This document shows, piece by piece, positions 17,401 through 27,300 of a stretch of 33,718 nt of DNA. Under the pieces are notes generated by a model. It did no database searches, had not been told where the DNA came from, and saw only the letters and a program-made list of their open reading frames with translations. The translations under genes and the position numbers were made by a program. Within the stretch, counting starts at the first letter, position 1. The number at the start of each line of letters is the position of its first letter. This DNA is from a virus, in the IMG/VR virus record IMGVR_UViG_3300017752_000071, positions 1-33,718 of that record; one strand, written 5' to 3'.

Positions 17401-19858
17401 TAATTTCTACAAATATGAAGGCGATGGTGCTATTTCACCACCTTATGATGGAAATTATGATACAACAACTAATCCTGCTAATATTGATATCGACCTATCA
17501 AGTCTAACTGAGACAATTCTTGACACAGTTCAAGAATTTATACCAATGACTGATACTAGTCAAACACAAACATTCGAACAAACAGATAGACGTGGTGGTG
17601 GAATCGAAACTACAACTTTCACACAAACAACAAGTGAAATTGTTGTTGAACCAGGCGCAGAGGCTGTAAGCTTTGTTGGTGACTTTATGACCAACTTTGC
17701 ATTCGAACCATTTATGGCTGGTCGTGATATTAAAATTTATATGGCTGGTTTAAGACCATCAACAAGACATTATTTCTTCTTTGATGGTGTAAATGTAGAT
17801 ACACATATTATTCCTGGAACACCAGCTGATACAGTGGAAACTGTTGAAAGATATGGTGAAAAAGGTGCTGTTGTAGAAACAGATGCGAATGGTGTTTTAA
17901 GAGCAGTATTTGCATTACCAAGAGAAACATTTTATGTTGGAGATAGAGTATTACAAATTGCTGACGTAGACACGCTTGCAAATATTGATTCTGCCTCTAC
18001 TTCAAAAGGTTTCCTTACATATCGTGCATATAACTTCAGCGTTGAAAAAACAAGTTTAACAACCACAACAAGAACTCCAAATGTTGATGTTAATACTACT
18101 GTAACGACAAGAAACGTTGCGAGACGAAGACGTGGTCGTGACCCACTTGCTCAGACATTCTTTGTTAAAAAAGGTATGGGTGCTGGATCCAATTCGGTTT
18201 ACCTATCTGAGGTAGATGTATTCTTTAAACGTGTCAGTACTGTAAATGGTATTTCATTACAAATACGTGAAGTCGTAAATGGATATCCAGATACTGCAAT
18301 TTTACCTTTCAGTGTAGTACATAAAGTTCCTTCACAACTAACATCAGCTGTAAGTGATGATGCTTCTGTTGCAACAACATTTGCATTTGAGGCTCCAGTA
18401 AGATTGGATGTTGAAAAAGAATATGCATTTGTATTACAACCGGATGCTTCTGACCCTAATTATCTTGTATATACATCTAAGGTTGGTGGTAGTGATTTAA
18501 CTCCTGGCGATACTCAAGGTTCAGCAATTGTACAAGACTGGGGTGATGGTGTTCTATTTACTTCAACAAATAATTCTGCATGGAAATCTTACCAAGATGA
18601 AGATGTTAAATTTACTATAAAAAGACAAAATTTTGTAGGGCCAACTGGTGTTGTCACAATGACAAATGCCGACCATGAATTCCTTACAGTTGAAAATTTA
18701 AATGGTAGATTTACTCAAGGTGAATTAATATATCAAGAAAAATCATTACAAGGTTCAACTGAAGCGAATGTTGCTATTGTTGCTGCAAGTACAACTGTTA
18801 CTGGGGTATCATTAGACGATACTTATGCTGTTGGGGATTACATTAAAATCTCTCAACCTTCCCCAGGCACTACATTTGATATATTTGAGGTTACGAATAT
18901 TGTAAACGCAAATCAGTTAACAGTAAATAAACCTGCTGCTTTCACCTCGAACCCTGCTCCGGCAATTCCAGTTGTGGCTGGTCATTTATCATATTATAAT
19001 ATTAATAATCCATACGAAATGCAACTAGAAAATAGTACAGCTACTTCGACAAGAGGCTTTGCAGCTGCAGGAACTATTATAGGTTTTGATAGTGGAAGAA
19101 CAGCAACGGTCACTAGTGTTGATAATATTAATTTAAGTTATGTTCAGCCTATGATTATGAAAACGACTGATTCATCTTCTAAGACAAGTCTATCTGGAAC
19201 ATTTGTACCACCCGATGCAATAAATACTACATACAATCAACCAATGAAATTTAATGATAATAATCATTTCAGTAAAGATGGTGTGGTTGTTTATAGTAAA
19301 TCGAACGACCCTGCTGGTGCAAAGGCATTTGATATTAAAGTGAACTTGGATAATGGAAGCAATATTACATCAACACCATTTGTTGATATTGAGGCTTCAT
19401 CATTAATAGCTTACAGATATAATCTTACAAATACTCCAGCGACAACCTCTAAATATATTGGTAAAACAATTGAGTTGGCAGCAGACCTTGACGCTGAGGA
19501 TTTAGAATTAATCTTAACTGGTTACAGACCAACTGGTACTGATTTTAAAGTTTACATAAAAGCTCAACATGCATTCGATAACGAACCATTTGATTTACTT
19601 GATTGGACTGAATTAGAGTTATTTGAGGGTGTAGGCTTATTTAGCTCGACAACAAATATTAGGGATTATAGAGAATTTAAATATAGAATACCGGCTGCAA
19701 ATAAAGTAGGTGGTGTTGCAAGTGGTGCCTTTACATACACAAGTACAGGTGGCACATTTACAGAATATAGAAGATTTGCTATTAGGATAGATCTTCTGTC
19801 ACCGAACATTCACAATGCACCTACACTGCGAGACTATCGCGGAATTGCAATATCATAA
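14489..19858 (+). CDS. Large baseplate/fibre structural protein, DUF4815-like N-terminus
   Basis: This 1789-aa protein begins PINTNLNQAPYFDDFD and VLFKPGFAVQARELTQLQ at 25-42, followed by QVEQFGDNIFKEGS. I recognise this as the DUF4815 start found in large structural proteins of T4-like marine phages. The middle contains further beta-rich domains. Residues 1065-1150 (TFEQTDRRGGGIETTTFTQT..., MTNFAFEPFMAGRDIKIYMAGLRPST) and then RRRRGRDPLAQTFF at 1212-1225 lead into a carbohydrate-binding-like beta region (SEVDVFFKRVS...IREVVNGYP). An AAGGA site at 14472-14476 precedes the ATG, and gp8 ends 15 bases upstream. The position after gp8 resembles that of gp9/gp10 in T4, so a peripheral baseplate or fibre-base role is likely, but no T4 equivalence is visible in the sequence. 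Confidence 0.72.
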   Translation: MPINTNLNQAPYFDDFDQENQYYRVLFKPGFAVQARELTQLQTTLQDQVEQFGDNIFKEGSIVKGCNFTELDDLQFVKLIDIAGFDPRNYISTRTTEEILGQEVELDYVYEIVGGTSGLKANIIQAAQGYQTNPPDLNTFFINYTNTSTIYKQFQSGEALTINLYKFKVGTTEATATIPNVASARDSISGLAVTSLANHVGNSFGIQSSPGIIFQKGHFLFAKDQTIVVSKYNNVPDGVSIGYQVTESLVNNLQDNTLYDNANGSNNENAPGADRLKMTPNLVALTTSTGDTDSNFFTLVRFQNGNSVTVRDVSQYNVLGEEMARRTYEESGNYILNDFPVQTDDRIPAGETESVVHALVGQGTAYVKGYRVENSGDRAFEIDQISSTEIVNAQSVSLNYGGYLGINSIQGTVPLNYTSVILLNSGNASIGSATVINVTPTRIYLIAIKLTSGTVSDIAKVQGLSGNISVDPSRLIESRTKALIFNTGLKSLFSTTDTLIPVRSSESATQTGNVITLNADPGEDFACTNDDVLVVDNTNTYIPVLSTTTTVNNSVLTINLDPAASSATNVTVYYNKRLIGSLNGVEPHNKIASDTYVKVVYNPAISKYSLGFPDVYKLVSVVDSTGEDYTSSFRLKTNQKDTYYDISYMESIAGRPEPSGTLTVNLKVFEISQATGEYFFTINSYPNTLDSFDIPTYLSDSGTRYNLRECFDFRPHHAKDPAASYTATEGTAPTISTAVGAYTISFFGAPPLLPAPGQNITTDIEYYLSRVDVIACDSYGQINLIKGQEERFAVPPRLDTDQLAIANVTIPGFPALSRLNAAKQGKFEYAIKAKSTGIKAFTMKEMHALDKKIDNLSYYISLNQLEAETQNLVITDENGLNRFKNGFIVDPFNDLSLSNVEDASFNAAIPFNQRILTPSVKTYPLNLKYKTATGSTVFPSTSLPKVATVARDSSVNIINQPYASNFRNCVSNFYKYEGDGAISPPYDGNYDTTTNPANIDIDLSSLTETILDTVQEFIPMTDTSQTQTFEQTDRRGGGIETTTFTQTTSEIVVEPGAEAVSFVGDFMTNFAFEPFMAGRDIKIYMAGLRPSTRHYFFFDGVNVDTHIIPGTPADTVETVERYGEKGAVVETDANGVLRAVFALPRETFYVGDRVLQIADVDTLANIDSASTSKGFLTYRAYNFSVEKTSLTTTTRTPNVDVNTTVTTRNVARRRRGRDPLAQTFFVKKGMGAGSNSVYLSEVDVFFKRVSTVNGISLQIREVVNGYPDTAILPFSVVHKVPSQLTSAVSDDASVATTFAFEAPVRLDVEKEYAFVLQPDASDPNYLVYTSKVGGSDLTPGDTQGSAIVQDWGDGVLFTSTNNSAWKSYQDEDVKFTIKRQNFVGPTGVVTMTNADHEFLTVENLNGRFTQGELIYQEKSLQGSTEANVAIVAASTTVTGVSLDDTYAVGDYIKISQPSPGTTFDIFEVTNIVNANQLTVNKPAAFTSNPAPAIPVVAGHLSYYNINNPYEMQLENSTATSTRGFAAAGTIIGFDSGRTATVTSVDNINLSYVQPMIMKTTDSSSKTSLSGTFVPPDAINTTYNQPMKFNDNNHFSKDGVVVYSKSNDPAGAKAFDIKVNLDNGSNITSTPFVDIEASSLIAYRYNLTNTPATTSKYIGKTIELAADLDAEDLELILTGYRPTGTDFKVYIKAQHAFDNEPFDLLDWTELELFEGVGLFSSTTNIRDYREFKYRIPAANKVGGVASGAFTYTSTGGTFTEYRRFAIRIDLLSPNIHNAPTLRDYRGIAIS

Positions 19859-19871
19859 GAAGGATAATATT

Positions 19872-20054
19872 ATGTCGTTTCAAAAAGATGAAAAAACACA
19901 GGCAGTACTGAACACAGATGTCGCTGCGTTGAATAAATATAAGATTGAAAGGACATATTATCGTAAGGTAGATAATCTGACTACAGACATTCTTGAAATT
20001 AAAAGAAGTTTAATTACTATCTGGGAAAAGATAGAGGAATTGGAAAATAAGTAA
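19872..20054 (+). CDS. Small coiled-coil protein of the fibre block
   Basis: This encodes 60 aa. An in-frame upstream ATG at 19815 lies inside the preceding gene; the start at 19872 is preferred because AGAAGGA (19858-19864) precedes it at good spacing and begins right after the preceding stop. The stop overlaps the next ATG (TAATG). The first 25 residues include LNTDVAALNKYKIER. The C-terminal half (VDNLTTDILEIKRSLITIWE and on) has a heptad pattern of hydrophobics and is predicted to be coiled coil. It lacks cysteines and signals. A helper for trimerising or attaching the adjacent fibre is plausible from position. I do not recognise a named family. Confidence 0.65.
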   Translation: MSFQKDEKTQAVLNTDVAALNKYKIERTYYRKVDNLTTDILEIKRSLITIWEKIEELENK

Positions 20055-21262
20055 TGGCTAAACCATCGTTAGGAAATATCGCAACTACTCAGACCTTCCA
20101 AAATTGGTTGGATAAAACAAATGAAGTAGTCGATTTAATTAAAACAGATGTTATAACAGCATCTGGTGGAGCTGGTGATACTACTTCCGGTAATGCTACT
20201 TTGGCTGGAACATTAACAACCACCAATTCAACTGTTGATACATTATTAAGAACAAATGATATTGCTGCAAGAACTACTTCTTCAATTAATTTTCAAAATG
20301 CTATTAATGTCACTAGTGGTGTGGCAGCTGCAGCGACATTTAGTTTTGGTTCTGGTGGTAGAGTCAATTTTACAGACAGTGCTACTACCTGGGAAGCAGG
20401 TATGGAATCTTCCAACCCTGCGAACTTTATTATCGACACAGGAACAGGACAGACTAAATTAGAGCTTTCAACAGCTGGTTTATTAACGGTTCCGGCAGCT
20501 ACGGTCACAGGTACACTTACAGTTGGTTCAATATCCATAGGTGGTGCTGGTGCAGGTTTTACAACTGACCAAGTTACTGAAGGTGACAATAATTTATATT
20601 TTACAGTTGAACGTGCTAGAGCAGCAATTAGAGCTGAGGACCTTCCAACAGATATAGATGCTGATACAGTTGATGGTTTAGAGGCAGCACAATTTATTAG
20701 GTCTGATGCTGATGATATAGCCTCGGGCGATTTAACTTTTAGTGGTACATTAGACATTACAAATGGTGCAACTTCAGCACTTAATGTCACAAATGGTGCA
20801 ACGTTTGGAAACACTGTTGATATTACAGGTGCGCTTGATGTTACCGGTAATACTACGTTAAAAGGATCTTTATTAATTAATAATAGTGCTGATGAAGGCA
20901 TATTACAATGTGACACAGCTGGTAACCTTATTGTTGTAGGTGATATTACATCTACTGGTACTATATCAGATGAAAGATTAAAGGAAAATGTAGTTAGGTT
21001 AAATAACTCATTGGAAAAAGTTACACAGATTAATGGTTACCTATTTAATTATATAGATAGACCAGATGAACCAATGCCGGGTGTACTTGCACAAGAGATT
21101 GAAAAAGTGTTACCTGAAGTTGTTTATGATTTTGTGCAGGAAGATACAACATATAAAGCAGTTCGTTATGCAAATATTGTACCTCTATTAATTGAGGCAA
21201 TAAAAGATTTGAAGGAAAAAGTAGATGATTTAGAGGGTCGCGTAAATAGCGACAACAATTAA
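20054..21262 (+). CDS. Tail fibre protein with C-terminal S74 intramolecular chaperone
   Basis: This encodes 402 aa. The N-terminus PSLGNIATTQTFQNWLDKTN followed by EVVDLIK is a fibre anchor seen in marine T4-like phages. The middle is a Thr/Ala/Gly-rich beta shaft with TVDGLEAAQFIRSDADD, a phrase common in phage fibres, and repeats such as ITNGATSALNVTNGATFGNTV. Residues 305-402 form a peptidase S74 domain: S305-DERLKENV gives the Ser305/Lys310 dyad, followed by INGYLFNYID, GVLAQEIEKVLPEVV and YANIVPLLIEAIKDLKEKVD, which ends in a coiled coil. In this family the C-terminal domain trimerises the shaft and is then cut off just before the Ser, so about 98 residues would be released. It overlaps the upstream gene by one base. 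Confidence 0.87.
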   Translation: MAKPSLGNIATTQTFQNWLDKTNEVVDLIKTDVITASGGAGDTTSGNATLAGTLTTTNSTVDTLLRTNDIAARTTSSINFQNAINVTSGVAAAATFSFGSGGRVNFTDSATTWEAGMESSNPANFIIDTGTGQTKLELSTAGLLTVPAATVTGTLTVGSISIGGAGAGFTTDQVTEGDNNLYFTVERARAAIRAEDLPTDIDADTVDGLEAAQFIRSDADDIASGDLTFSGTLDITNGATSALNVTNGATFGNTVDITGALDVTGNTTLKGSLLINNSADEGILQCDTAGNLIVVGDITSTGTISDERLKENVVRLNNSLEKVTQINGYLFNYIDRPDEPMPGVLAQEIEKVLPEVVYDFVQEDTTYKAVRYANIVPLLIEAIKDLKEKVDDLEGRVNSDNN

Positions 21263-21269
21263 TTGGTCT

Positions 21270-21277
21270 TATAGATA
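21270..21277 (+). promoter_or_regulatory. Probable T4-type late promoter (TATAGATA)
   Basis: This octamer has seven of eight matches to TATAAATA and sits in the 42-base gap before the giant fibre gene, 35 bases upstream of its ATG. A strong ribosome site, AAAGGAAAG (21292-21300), follows. No terminator hairpin is seen for the preceding gene. A chance match is possible. Confidence 0.45.
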
Positions 21278-21304
21278 AGTATATAAGGGATAAAGGAAAG
21301 CTAA

Positions 21305-24300
21305 ATGGCAAAAATTTCAGAACTAGGTGCAATATCAGGCGCTAATACCAGGTCAGAAGACTTATTGGTTATCGTTAACCTTGTTCAGGGTGACGACGGC
21401 ACCAAAAATATTACAAGAAAAGAACTTGTACAGGCAATCCAGTATGAGGAATTTGATCGTATAAACATTACTGGCGGAACTATTTCCGGCGTCGTAATGC
21501 GTGACTCGCGAATAGACAACGTAGTAATTGACAATTCAGATATCGAAGATACAACCTTTGTAAGAGGTAGTATTGATAATACTGACATTACAAATTCCAC
21601 AGCCAATAATATTAGCATTACTCAATCTGACTTTATCAATGGTGAGATCTTTAATGGTACTGCAAATAATGTAACCATCACTCAATCCGAATTCCTAAAC
21701 GGTACTGTAAATAACACAATTATTACAAGTTCAGAATTTAATGATGGAACAATAGCAGATTCCACTGGTAATAATGTTATACTTACAAATTCAGAACTAA
21801 ATGATTCTACAGCAAACAATGTTGTCATTGAAAATTCAGAGTTCAATAACGGTACAGCCAATACTGTTGTTATGGTTAACTCAGAATTTAATGATGGTAT
21901 AGTAAATAATTCAGTAATTGTTAATTCAGTAATTAATGATTCTACTGGTAATAATGTTGTACTTACAAATTCAGAACTAAATGACTCTACTGGTAACAAT
22001 AGTGTATTCACAAGTTCAGAGTTTAATCAAGGAACAATTAATGATTCTGCCTTCCTAGATGGCACAGTTAATAATACAATTATTACTAATTCTGAATTCA
22101 ACGATGGTACAGTTAATAACACAATTATTACCTCATCTGAATTTAATGATGGTACTGGAAATAATGTAGTACTTACAAATTCAACCATTGACGATTCCTT
22201 ATTTACAGATGGTACAATATCTAATACTGATTTCCAAGGTACAATGCAAGATGTTGTAGCTACCGATATGACAATCAGAAGTTCATCTGCTGATGGACTC
22301 TCCTCAAATAATTCAAGCTTTGATAATGGTACAATGGCCGGGTCTGTATTCTCTGGTGGTACCATTGATAATTCTAAACTTGTTGACTTTGACATGGAAC
22401 TCAATAACGAGTTCGAACCACCACTTGATGAAGAAAGTTACTTTGCAATTCGTAACGAAAAAACTGGTGATACTGAACAAATTAACTTTGCTCAACTCTA
22501 TGATGAAGTTTCCAAAAAGACAGCCCAGGCACTTAAAGTTAATGTAGATGCTGCATCTGGTGATGATGCAAATCCAGGTACAATGTTACAACCTGTCAGA
22601 ACATTGGAAAGAGCTTTTGAACTCTGTTTGGAAAAAGCAGGTGGAGATTTAAACAGAAACGCTATTAATAACGCGGTTCATATTTCTGTTGGTCCTGGAA
22701 CATATTATACAAAAGGTAATCTTATGTTACCGGATGACTGTTCTTGTACTTCTACTGCTGGTCAGTATGCAACAGTTATTGAATTGCTTCCTGGATACGA
22801 AAACAATAACGGAATCTTAGTTGGTTCTGGTGGTTATGTTCAAGGATTTGGTTATCAGAACTTTAAAGTTGATAACTTTGATTTCCCAGAAGGTGGATTC
22901 GCGATTGCTTATCGACCTGGTGCCAAACTATTACGTTCACCTTACTTAAGAGATAGTACTCAGTTATCTAACTTCTTACGTCAAGATGTTGAACCACCTC
23001 TTAATCCTTATAACTCAAAGGGAACACTTGCTGATTTAGGCCGACAATTCTATGTTGACCCATCTTATACTGGTACATTTGCTGTTGATGATGAAATTAA
23101 ATTTAGTTCTGGTGCTGTAGGTTTTATCACTTATGTTGATAGTCTTGCAACCAATAATGAGATATATGTAAGAAACCTTAAAAACAATCAAGGATTTGCT
23201 GTTGGTGATACAATGACAGCAGAATCCGGTGGTGTTGCTGTTATAACCGAAATCGGTATTGATGATTTCCCTAACAGACAGGTAGGCCGTGGTGGTGGTT
23301 GTGTACTCGCGGACAGAAGAGTACTAGATACTGATTCACTATATACCTACGTATTATGTTTTGGTTTCACACCTCGTACTCAAAATGGTATAGGTTATGT
23401 TGCTAGAGACGGAGCTGGTGTTAACGGTATTGGTTCTCTATCAATTTTTGTAAGATGTGCATTCTACGCCTTAAATGGTGGTCAGATGACATTGAACAAC
23501 TCAGGTACTCAGTTCGGTGATATTTCAATGAGGGCGAAAGGTTCTACAATCTTTATGCAACCTAGAAATACTACTGCTAACATTATCGGTAACACGGCAT
23601 TCGCTGATACGATTGATACAAATGCTGATTCAATTATTGATGATATGGTTGATTACCTATCTGCAAATACTGCACAAGGTGGCTTAGACTACACATTATA
23701 TGATTCAGTTAAATGTGAACGCGACAGTGGTATTATTTTAGATGGTGTTGGATACGATATTGCATTAGACACTAACTACTGGTCCAGACTTGCTGGTATT
23801 TCATATCGTTCCCCAATAAGTTCTAAAGTTATAGGTGAACAGCTTGATGCAACAATAGGTGCAAACGAATATCTCCAAGGTAGAGTTGAAGCTCTATTTG
23901 GTGACTCTAATCCTGATATTGTTGAACGTGCAAATACCTCATTCCAAGAACTTTATAACGTTGTAGAGTATGGTGAAGAAAACATCAATCCTATTATCTG
24001 GAGAGATACAGGGAATCAAAACTATACTAACGCTAGAGAGTTATTACAAGACAATAAAGAATTAATCCAAGATGAACTTATAGATTGGATTGAAAACAAT
24101 GGCGAATTTTATGCTTATAATAGTAAATCTTGCCGAAGAGATGTACAAGATTATATTTTACCAGCTGTCGAAAATGACATGTTACTGGACACAAACTATA
24201 ATTCAGTTACAGCAGGACGCGCATATTATATGGCAACTGCAAAAACAGTTTTGGAAAATCAAAACAATGAAACTGTTGCTGCATACAGAAGATTAAAAGA

Positions 24301-27300
24301 TCAAACCAATGAACTTGTTGACGGTGATTCATATCTTGCTACACAAAGACTTGATGAAGGTTTTGATGAAATTTTATCTATCCTTGAAAATAAAGGAACA
24401 CAGTTTACTCCACCAGCTGCCACTTATGACCCTTCAACCGGTTTATCAGTTATCACACTAAGCACAAGTACAAAGTTTACACCAAGTACCGCTACTTATG
24501 ACCCTGCTACAGGAATTATGGTGGCAACTATTGGAGCTCACGAATTAACAACTGACGACCACATTTGGTTCAAACCAGGTGGAATGACATTCAGTTGTGA
24601 TACAGGTTCTGGTGTACAAAATCATGCTGTACCTGAAGCTCATCACCCATATTATAATACTCCTTGCCCAATTACAGCTGTAACTGAAACTACTGTTACG
24701 TTAAATGTTGGTAAAGGTGGTCCGACAGGACAACAGGCTCATACCTTTGTATCAGCTGTTAAAAATGCACTTGCTTCTGGACACGGTTTAGGAGTTGGTA
24801 GAAAAGTATTATTAAAAACTGGTGGTCTTATATTTACATGTGACAGAGATAATAATGTCGCAAAAACTGGATACCCAAGAGCTTCTGACCCAGCTGCTGG
24901 TACTCCAATAGATGTAATCGGTGCAAATGAAACTAAGATTACAGTTAATGTTGGTAAATCTGTACTGATAGACGAACATACATTTGTTGAGGCATTACCA
25001 AATTCGGTTTCAGTATTAGGTTCAGCACTAAGATTTAGTGATGACGCCGGTATTGCTGCTGATAATATTAATGCTAGAAAACAATTACAAGCTAATAAAG
25101 AGTTTATACAAGAACATATGCTCGGTTATATTGACTATAACTTCTTCAGATATGATTCTGATAAGTGTCGTAGAGATGTAACGAAATATATTCTTCCTGC
25201 AGTCGAAAGAGATATATTGACAGGAACAAATTATAATGCAATCCAAACAGGTCTTGCTTATAGAAGTGGAACAACTCTAGCTGATAACGTAATTAATGAC
25301 CAGTTGGTAGAAACTTCTGGCGCAATTACAGAATTAAAAACAAGAGTTAATCTCAATAATACAGAATCTGGTTTTACTGTAACAGATGCTACTTATGATC
25401 CTGCAACAGGACGATTTGAGGCCACAATCGGCGCTCATACAATGGCGGTAGGCGATTATATAAAATTTGCAGATGAAGGTATTACAATGAGTTGTGATAT
25501 GGGAAGTGGTCAACAGAACCACACTTCACCACAAGCTCACCACCCTTATTATAGAAAACCTTGTCCAATTACAAGTGTAACTGATACGACTATTGTAATG
25601 AATGTTGGCGATGGCGGAACTGGCCAATACCCACATACATTTGTTTCAGCTGTTGCTAATGCAATTACTCCTGAAAAAGGTATCGGTTTAAGTTATACTC
25701 CAACAACTGCTGATTATGACCCAGTCACTGGTAAATTTACGGCTGAAATTGGACCACATACACTTCAACCAGGCGATATGTTAAAATTCACTGCTGGTGG
25801 TGTTACATTTAGTTGTGATACAGGAAGTGGTCCACAGAATGACTCTGTTCCAGCTGTTGGACATCCATATTATAACCACCCATGTCCTATTGAATCAGTA
25901 ACAAGAACTTCAGTTTCAATGTTTGTTGGAACCGGTGGAACTAATGCTCATACATTTGTATCTGCCTTAGATGATGCTCTAACTCACATGGTAAGTATTG
26001 ACGATAATGCTTCTGGATTCAGAAGTAATGAATCATTCGATGAAATACTTACAATCATGAATGACAGAAATAAGTTATACTCAACAACAAATGCTACTTA
26101 TGACCCAGCTGGTGGTATGACAGAATTAACAATTGGCACGCATGATTTCCAAATTGGAGACCAGATATTAATTGCAGCTGATAGTTTAACATTTACTTGT
26201 GCGACCGATGGTGACGCAACAGAACATACATACCCAACCACAACAATAAGTACTTTCTCTCCGACAGACGCGACTTATGTACCATCTACTGGTGTATTTA
26301 CAGCAACAATCGGAACTCATAAATTACAAATTGGTGATTTAGTAGAAATTGCTCCATACTCATTTGCATTTACTTGTGAAATGGACGACAATGCTACTGA
26401 ACATCTAGCGCCTGAACCACATCACCCATTCTATAAAAAGAAGGTTGCTATAACAGGTATTACCAGTAATACAATCACAATGAATGTTGGTTCTGTTGTA
26501 AATGGTGGCGGAGTACACACATTTGTATCTGCACTACCTAACAGTATTGAAGGTGAAAGACAACACCCTGCTTACAAGAAACCAGTTACGATTGCTTCAA
26601 AAACAGCAACAACGATTTCTGTTAATGTAGGACCTTCAACTGACACATCAGTTCATACATATGTAAGTTCAACAGCTGACAATATTAAACCAGCTAAATA
26701 TACATCTGCATACACACCAACAACTGCTACTTATGACCCTGCAACTGGTGTCTTTGTTGCAACGATTGGTAATGGCCATAATCTTGTGGCTGGTGATTAT
26801 GTAGAAATTAAACCTGAATCTATTGTATTCACTTGTGCTCTTGATGGTAATGCTACAGAACATGCTGTACCTGAAGCTCATCACCCATTCTATAGAGTAC
26901 CGGTAATGATTAGTAGTGTTACTGCTGATACAATTACAATGAACGTTGGTACTGGACCTGGTGGAGCTCACACATTTGTAAGTGCAAGTGTTGGTGCAAT
27001 TGATTCTGATGCACTTGTCTTTACGGATCCGGCTTCATATGTAAGTTACTTTACTCCAACAACTGCTACATTTGTACCGGCAACTGGCGACAGTGTCATT
27101 ACTTTACCTGCAGGACATGGTTTAACAACAGATGATTATATTGAGTTCGCTCCATATTCATTCACATTTACTTGTGCACAAGATGGTGACGCAACAGAAC
27201 ATTCATATCCAAGAAAAGGTGACGTAAATTACAGAACACCTATGGCAATTACTGCTGTAAATGGTAATGATGTAACAGTTAACCTAGGTGCTTCAACTGG

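Noticed and set aside
19815-19871. Upstream in-frame ATG for the 60-aa gene
   Set aside because: It lies inside the end of the 1789-aa gene without a ribosome site, while 19872 has AGAAGGA at good spacing.
19932-19939. AATAAATA octamer as a late promoter for the S74 fibre
   Set aside because: It lies inside the 60-aa coding sequence about 120 bases from the fibre start. The same octamer is expected by chance in AT-rich coding DNA.
20293-20916. A 207-codon open frame on the minus strand inside the S74 fibre gene
   Set aside because: It lies wholly opposite a well-supported gene, its composition is the complement of a Thr/Ala/Gly-rich shaft, and it has no ribosome site or recognisable domain.
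21521-22240. Possible CRISPR array because of regular 45-bp repeats
   Set aside because: The repeats are imperfect, have no unique spacers, stay in frame and encode a protein repeat.
21682-22404. Minus-strand open frames opposite the 15-residue repeats
   Set aside because: They are by-products of the regular repeat on the + strand (repetitive Ser/Leu/Val text) and overlap a real coding sequence.
22541-23600. Polysaccharide lyase or depolymerase activity in the beta-helix
   Set aside because: The fold pattern alone does not show catalytic residues, and the helix is embedded in a long structural fibre.
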